Shown: piece after piece, positions 5,788 through 9,260 of the stretch
Layout: the number at the start of each line of letters is the position of its first letter
Position numbering within the stretch: the stretch's first letter is position 1
NCBI GenBank assembly: GCA_964563885.1
Contig: CAZLYX010000061.1
Span: forward strand, 1 to 9,260
Origin: CAZLYX01 sp964563885
Lineage (GTDB): Bacteria > Pseudomonadota > Gammaproteobacteria > Burkholderiales > Neisseriaceae
Direction of reading: 5' to 3'
Length of the DNA: 9,260 bases
Made by a program: the position numbers and the translations under genes
Notes under the pieces: model-generated
Seen by the model: the letters and a program-made list of their open reading frames with translations, nothing else
What the model was told of the DNA's origin: nothing
Databases searched by the model: none

Positions 5788-5802
5788 CACCATCTGCCAG
5801 TT
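5758..5802 (+). repeat. Interleaved inverted repeats across the lipoprotein stop codon
   Basis: GATGGTG (5758-5764) is complementary to CACCATC (5788-5794), and AACTGGCA (5767-5774) is complementary to TGCCAGTT (5795-5802). Both matches are perfect, and the order is a-b-a'-b', so the two hairpins would compete or interlock. Within it, TGCCA-AC-TGGCA (5763-5774) is also self-complementary. The TAA of the lipoprotein (5785-5787) lies in the shared loop. There is no strong T-tract after it, so a simple terminator is doubtful; it may be an attenuating or stabilising structure before glmU. Confidence 0.5.
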
Positions 5803-5813
5803 TGAACGTTTAG

Positions 5814-5825
5814 AAGCTACCTGAA
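5814..5825 (+). repeat. Near-perfect uptake sequence upstream of glmU
   Basis: AAGCTACCTGAA differs from the 12-mer found elsewhere in the window by one base (A for G at position 2). The inner ten bases, GCTACCTGAA, are intact. It lies about 80 bases before the glmU start, as a single copy with no inverted partner. Confidence 0.75.
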
Positions 5826-5904
5826 ATTGTTATATCAGACAGCGTAATAAAATATTCAAACAGTAAACTGAATCTTAATATTCTGTATACGGAAGTCATT
5901 TATC

Positions 5905-7269
5905 ATGAACAATACCCCTTTACACATTGTCATCCTTGCCGCAGGCAAAGGCACGCGCATGTATTCTAAACTACCAAAAGTGTTGCACCAGATCGGTGGC
6001 TTACCTATGGTTGCTCGAGTGATTGATAGCGCGCAAGCATTGAGCCCTGTGAGCACCACTGTTGTGATTGGCCATGGCAAAGACATGGTTTTGAATACTG
6101 TAAAGCGCGAGGTGAATTGGGTAGAGCAAACCGAACAGCTGGGCACTGGCCACGCTGTAAAAGTTGCGTTGCCGCATCTGCCTAAAGAAGGCCGCACTTT
6201 AGTTTTATATGGTGATGTGCCGCTAATTAACACGGCTACACTAGAGGCGCTATTAGATGCTGCGGGCAATGAAGTGGGTTTATTAACTGATGTATTAGAC
6301 AACCCTTCTGGCTATGGCCGCATCATTCGCGAAAACGGCAAGGTTACCGCGATTGTAGAAGAAAAAGATGCCACTTCAGAACAAAAAACAGTACAAGAAA
6401 TCAATACCGGCATTTTGGTTTTACCTAATCATAAGCTTGAAGACTGGTTGAATGCCTTACAAAGCAATAACGCTCAAGGTGAATATTACCTCACCGACTT
6501 AATCGGCTTAGCCAATCAAGATGGCATTACCGTGCACCCTGTTCAGGTAGCTGCTAGCCACCTAGCTGCTGGTGTTAATAATAAAGTTCAACTGGCTGAA
6601 TTAGAACGTATTTTCCAAACGGAACAAGCTCAAAAATTGCTCGAAGCAGGCGTGACCCTACGCGATCCTGCGCGATTTGATTTACGCGGAAAATTGAAAC
6701 ACGGCAAAGATGTGATCATTGATGTAAACGTGGTTATTGAAGGCGAAGTAGAGCTAGGCGATGACGTACAAATTGATGCCAACTGCGTATTGATTAACTG
6801 TAAAATTGCTGCTGGTGCACATATTAAACCGTTTAGCTATTTAGAACATTGTGAAGTGGGCGCCGAAAGCCATATCGGGCCGTTTAGCCGTTTGCGTCCC
6901 CATGCTATTTTAGGCGAAGGCGTGCATATTGGTAATTTTGTAGAAGTTAAAAATACCACTATGGGCAAAGGCAGCAAAGCCAACCATTTAACCTATTTGG
7001 GTGATGCCGAAATTGGTGAGCTTACTAATATTGGCGCAGGCACGATTACCTGTAACTACGATGGCGTGAACAAGTTTAAAACCATTATTGGCAAAGACGT
7101 ACGTGTTGGTTCTGGCACCATGCTGGTTGCGCCCTTGAGTGTAGGTGATAAAGCCACCACTGGAGCAGGCAGCGTTATTACCAGCAATTGCCCAGCTGGA
7201 AAACTTACCGTTGGCCGCGCACGTCAATTTACTGCCGAAAGCTGGATACGCCCAGAAAAAACCGATTAG
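5905..7269 (+). CDS. glmU: Bifunctional N-acetylglucosamine-1-phosphate uridyltransferase / glucosamine-1-phosphate acetyltransferase
   Basis: GlmU acetylates glucosamine-1-phosphate with acetyl-CoA and then couples the product to UTP, giving UDP-GlcNAc for peptidoglycan and LPS/LOS. The 454 residues match the usual length (about 456). The N-terminal uridyltransferase domain (about 1-228) shows L11-A-A-G-K-G-T-R-M19, P24-K-V-L-H28, Q78-L-G-T-G-H83, the Mg-binding D104 in LYGDVPL, G136-Y-G-R139, E154-x-D region, and N226. A linker leads to a left-handed beta-helix of hexapeptide repeats (about 250-425). Acetyltransferase residues are visible: R330 in RLRPHA, K349 in VEVKN, H361 and Y364 in NHLTYLGD, and N384-Y385 in GTITCNYDG. 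The ATG at 5905 is preceded by GGAAG about 9 bases upstream. glmS follows after 124 bases. The gene is complete, and it carries an uptake-sequence core inside its coding region at 6542-6551. Confidence 0.97.
   Translation: MNNTPLHIVILAAGKGTRMYSKLPKVLHQIGGLPMVARVIDSAQALSPVSTTVVIGHGKDMVLNTVKREVNWVEQTEQLGTGHAVKVALPHLPKEGRTLVLYGDVPLINTATLEALLDAAGNEVGLLTDVLDNPSGYGRIIRENGKVTAIVEEKDATSEQKTVQEINTGILVLPNHKLEDWLNALQSNNAQGEYYLTDLIGLANQDGITVHPVQVAASHLAAGVNNKVQLAELERIFQTEQAQKLLEAGVTLRDPARFDLRGKLKHGKDVIIDVNVVIEGEVELGDDVQIDANCVLINCKIAAGAHIKPFSYLEHCEVGAESHIGPFSRLRPHAILGEGVHIGNFVEVKNTTMGKGSKANHLTYLGDAEIGELTNIGAGTITCNYDGVNKFKTIIGKDVRVGSGTMLVAPLSVGDKATTGAGSVITSNCPAGKLTVGRARQFTAESWIRPEKTD
6542..6551 (-). repeat. 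Uptake-sequence core inside glmU
   Basis: TTCAGGTAGC on plus is the reverse complement of GCTACCTGAA, the ten-base core of the uptake sequence used in this window. The two outer bases of the 12-mer do not match (CA instead of AG). It encodes part of PVQVAA in the linker region at the end of the uridyltransferase domain. Confidence 0.6.
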
Positions 7270-7308
7270 TAATAATGACTCGGCTTAAAGGCCAACCAAT
7301 AGCTGAAA

Positions 7309-7328
7309 AGAGATAGATTTCTGTCTCT
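7309..7328 (+). repeat. Hairpin in the glmU-glmS gap
   Basis: AGAGATAGA (7309-7317) pairs with TCTGTCTCT (7320-7328) with one T-G wobble; the two innermost bases leave a tight loop, so eight pairs around ATTT is more realistic. It begins 40 bases past the glmU stop and 66 bases before the glmS start. The stem is AT-rich and is followed by CCATCTTTCTAG, not a clean T-tract, so it is at best a weak terminator or a processing or stability element between the two genes. Confidence 0.4.
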
Positions 7329-7354
7329 CCATCTTTCTAGATAACCTATTGCTC

Positions 7355-7366
7355 AGACTACCTGAA
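7355..7366 (+). repeat. Near-perfect uptake sequence upstream of glmS
   Basis: AGACTACCTGAA matches the 12-mer at eleven of twelve positions (A for G at position 3). It is a single copy 27 bases before the glmS ATG. Unlike the variant upstream of glmU, the mismatch lies inside the ten-base core, so it may be less active in uptake. Confidence 0.65.
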
Positions 7367-7383
7367 ATTTTATTTAAACAGAA

Positions 7384-7393
7384 AGAACGTTCT
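7384..7393. promoter_or_regulatory. Ten-base palindrome abutting the glmS start codon
   Basis: AGAACGTTCT is a perfect palindrome ending at the base before the ATG. It occupies the place where the ribosome site should be; the only purine-rich stretch is AGAAAGAA (7380-7387), which overlaps it. It may be an operator, or chance: a ten-base palindrome has a non-trivial chance frequency in 9 kb. Confidence 0.25.
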
Positions 7394-9235
7394 ATGTGCG
7401 GCATTGTTGGCGCTATTCGCGCAAATCATAATGTGGTTGATTTTTTAACAGATGGCTTAAAGCGTCTAGAATACCGTGGTTACGATTCATCAGGTATTGC
7501 TGTGCGCACAGACAAAGGCGAAATCACGCGTGTGCGTCGCGTCGGTCGTGTCGCAAAAATGGAAGAAGCTGCTCAAGCCGATGGTGTACGTGGTCATTTA
7601 GGCATTGGCCATACGCGCTGGGCAACCCATGGTGGTGTAACCGAGCCCAATGCACATCCACATATTTCTGGTAATTTAGTGGCCGTGGTACATAACGGCA
7701 TCATCGAAAACTTTGAAGAAGAGCGCGCCCGCTTACAAGGCTTGGGCTATGTGTTTGAATCTCAAACAGATACTGAAGTGATTGCGCACAGTATTCACCA
7801 CGAATATATCAATAATAAACATGATTTATATACCGCGGTACAAGCTGCATGTCTTCATTTTCACGGCGCTTATGCTATTGGAGTGATTGCCACCGATAAG
7901 CCAGATCAAATGATTGTTGCCCGCATGGGTTGCCCGCTATTGATGGCTTTTGGCGATCAAGAAACCTTTATCGCTTCTGATGTATCAGCAGTTATCGCAT
8001 TTACCCGCAATATTGCATACTTAGAAGATGGCGACGTTGCTGAATTATCTGCTAATGGCATCGTAAAACTGTTAGATAAAAACGGCCAGCCTGCCGAGCG
8101 TAAAGTAAGAACCTCTGAACTTTCTTTGGCTTCATTAGAGTTAGGCCCTTACAGCCACTATATGCAAAAAGAAATTCATGAACAGCCAAAAGCCATTGCC
8201 GACACCGCTGAAGTATTTTTAGAAGGAGGCTTTGAGCCAGAAAACTTTGGTGAAGCAGCCAGAGAAGTGTTCAAAAATATAGACAGCATTAAAATATTGG
8301 CTTGCGGCACCTCATATTATTCAGCATTAACCAGCAAATATTGGCTTGAAAGCATTGCCAAAATCCCCACCGATGTAGAAATTGCCAGCGAATACCGCTA
8401 CCGCGATGTGATTCCAAACTCCAAACAATTAGTGATCACTATTTCCCAATCTGGCGAAACCCTAGATACCATGGAAGCGCTAAAATACGCGCAGTCTTTG
8501 GGTCATCAACACAGCTTGTCAATATGTAACGTAATGGAATCAGCCCTACCTCGTGAAAGCGAATTGGTATTGTACACCCGCGCCGGCGCCGAAATTGGCG
8601 TAGCGTCTACCAAAGCCTTTACCACACAGCTAGTGGTATTGTTTGGCTTGGCGGTAACCTTAGGCAAACTGCGCGGTCATGTTAACGATGAGCAAACGCA
8701 CGACTACATTGAAGAATTGCGCCAACTACCAGGTAGCATTCAGCACGTATTGAATCTAGAGCCACAAATTGCCGCTTGGGCACAAAAATTTGCCCAAAAA
8801 GACAGCGCCTTATTTTTAGGCCGTGGTATTCACTACCCAATTGCATTAGAAGGTGCATTGAAGCTGAAAGAAATCACCTATATTCACGCCGAAGCCTATC
8901 CAGCAGGCGAGCTGAAGCATGGTCCGCTTGCATTGGTAGACGAAAATATGCCTGTGGTGGTGATTGCCCCCAAAGACAACTTGCTCGATAAAGTAAAAGC
9001 CAACATGCAAGAAGTAGGCGCACGCGGCGGCGAATTATTTGTGTTTACCGATTTAGACAGTAATTTCAACGAAAGTGAAGGCGTGCATGTAATCCGCACA
9101 CCGCGCCACGTTGGCACCTTGTCGCCCATTATTCATACTATTCCTGTTCAGCTATTGTCATACCACGCCGCACTGGTGCGTGGTACTGATGTAGACAAAC
9201 CACGTAACTTAGCCAAGTCTGTAACGGTCGAATAA
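7394..9235 (+). CDS. glmS: Glutamine-fructose-6-phosphate aminotransferase (isomerizing)
   Basis: GlmS uses glutamine to convert fructose-6-phosphate to glucosamine-6-phosphate, the committed step of amino-sugar synthesis in the cytoplasm. A longer frame runs upstream to a TTG at 7349, but GlmS must expose its catalytic cysteine after Met removal. The start is therefore the ATG at 7394, giving M-C2-G-I-V-G and 613 residues, against about 609 in E. coli. The class II glutaminase domain (2 to about 240) shows Y27-R-G-Y-D-S33, H73-T-R-W-A-T-H79, H100-N-G102 and T126-D-T-E129. Two SIS sugar-isomerase domains follow: the first with C304-G-T-S307 and S351-Q-S-G-E-T356, the second with L475-G-R-G478, E486-G-A-L-K490 and E506-L-K-H-G-P511. 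The C-terminus DVDKPRNLAKSVTVE carries the catalytic lysine K608. The ribosome site is weak (GAAAGAA). The gene is complete and ends 25 bases before the window edge, so no terminator can be seen. It probably shares a unit with glmU. Confidence 0.97.
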   Translation: MCGIVGAIRANHNVVDFLTDGLKRLEYRGYDSSGIAVRTDKGEITRVRRVGRVAKMEEAAQADGVRGHLGIGHTRWATHGGVTEPNAHPHISGNLVAVVHNGIIENFEEERARLQGLGYVFESQTDTEVIAHSIHHEYINNKHDLYTAVQAACLHFHGAYAIGVIATDKPDQMIVARMGCPLLMAFGDQETFIASDVSAVIAFTRNIAYLEDGDVAELSANGIVKLLDKNGQPAERKVRTSELSLASLELGPYSHYMQKEIHEQPKAIADTAEVFLEGGFEPENFGEAAREVFKNIDSIKILACGTSYYSALTSKYWLESIAKIPTDVEIASEYRYRDVIPNSKQLVITISQSGETLDTMEALKYAQSLGHQHSLSICNVMESALPRESELVLYTRAGAEIGVASTKAFTTQLVVLFGLAVTLGKLRGHVNDEQTHDYIEELRQLPGSIQHVLNLEPQIAAWAQKFAQKDSALFLGRGIHYPIALEGALKLKEITYIHAEAYPAGELKHGPLALVDENMPVVVIAPKDNLLDKVKANMQEVGARGGELFVFTDLDSNFNESEGVHVIRTPRHVGTLSPIIHTIPVQLLSYHAALVRGTDVDKPRNLAKSVTVE

Positions 9236-9260
9236 TTGATAATTATGTATTGCTGTAACT

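Noticed and set aside
7349..7393. Upstream TTG start for glmS adding fifteen residues
   Set aside because: GlmS needs its catalytic cysteine at position 2, so only the ATG at 7394 fits. The extension also translates the near-uptake sequence.
7270..7393. glmS ribozyme
   Set aside because: The gap is only 124 bases, lacks the expected multi-helix core, and the ribozyme class is known mainly from Gram-positive bacteria.

Overview
The window reads as chromosomal DNA from a member of the Neisseriaceae. The main evidence is the 12-mer AGGCTACCTGAA. It occurs seven times exactly, and three more times in shortened or one-mismatch form. It matches the DNA uptake sequence dialect that I recall being described for Eikenella (AG-eikDUS), not the canonical GCCGTCTGAA of Neisseria. 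The proteins also look neisserial: the PrlC here follows the meningococcal protein, as I remember it, over long stretches. Base composition appears moderate to AT-rich, lower than I would expect for Eikenella corrodens itself, so I leave the genus open.

Layout. Positions 1-74 hold the 3' end of an unidentified plus-strand gene. A bidirectional terminator built from two inverted uptake sequences follows at 84-118. From there to about 4.7 kb everything is on the minus strand, in transcription order: a thiamine-type periplasmic binding protein (4684-3680), oligopeptidase A prlC (3525-1480), a PaiB-family FMN-binding protein (1322-684), and two small predicted membrane proteins (606-448 and 347-141). 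Terminators made of inverted uptake-sequence pairs follow the binding protein, prlC and the last small membrane protein, dividing the strand into three probable units. Positions about 121-680 are clearly more AT-rich than prlC.

From 4.77 kb to the end everything is on the plus strand: a HAD-family pyrimidine 5'-nucleotidase-like hydrolase, a small lipoprotein, glmU and glmS. GlmS makes glucosamine-6-phosphate from fructose-6-phosphate and glutamine. GlmU converts glucosamine-1-phosphate to UDP-N-acetylglucosamine; the mutase GlmM that links the two is not in the window. Together they supply peptidoglycan and LPS/LOS synthesis. In this half the uptake sequences are single copies just upstream of genes, not inverted pairs.

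Most of the window is housekeeping and looks intact. I see no mobile element, CRISPR array, tRNA, rRNA or defence system. The parts worth a second look are the uptake-sequence architecture, the two small membrane proteins in the AT-rich block, and the folded or palindromic leaders around the lipoprotein, glmU and glmS. Start codons were moved inward from the longest reading frame for prlC, the lipoprotein and glmS, for reasons given in those entries.
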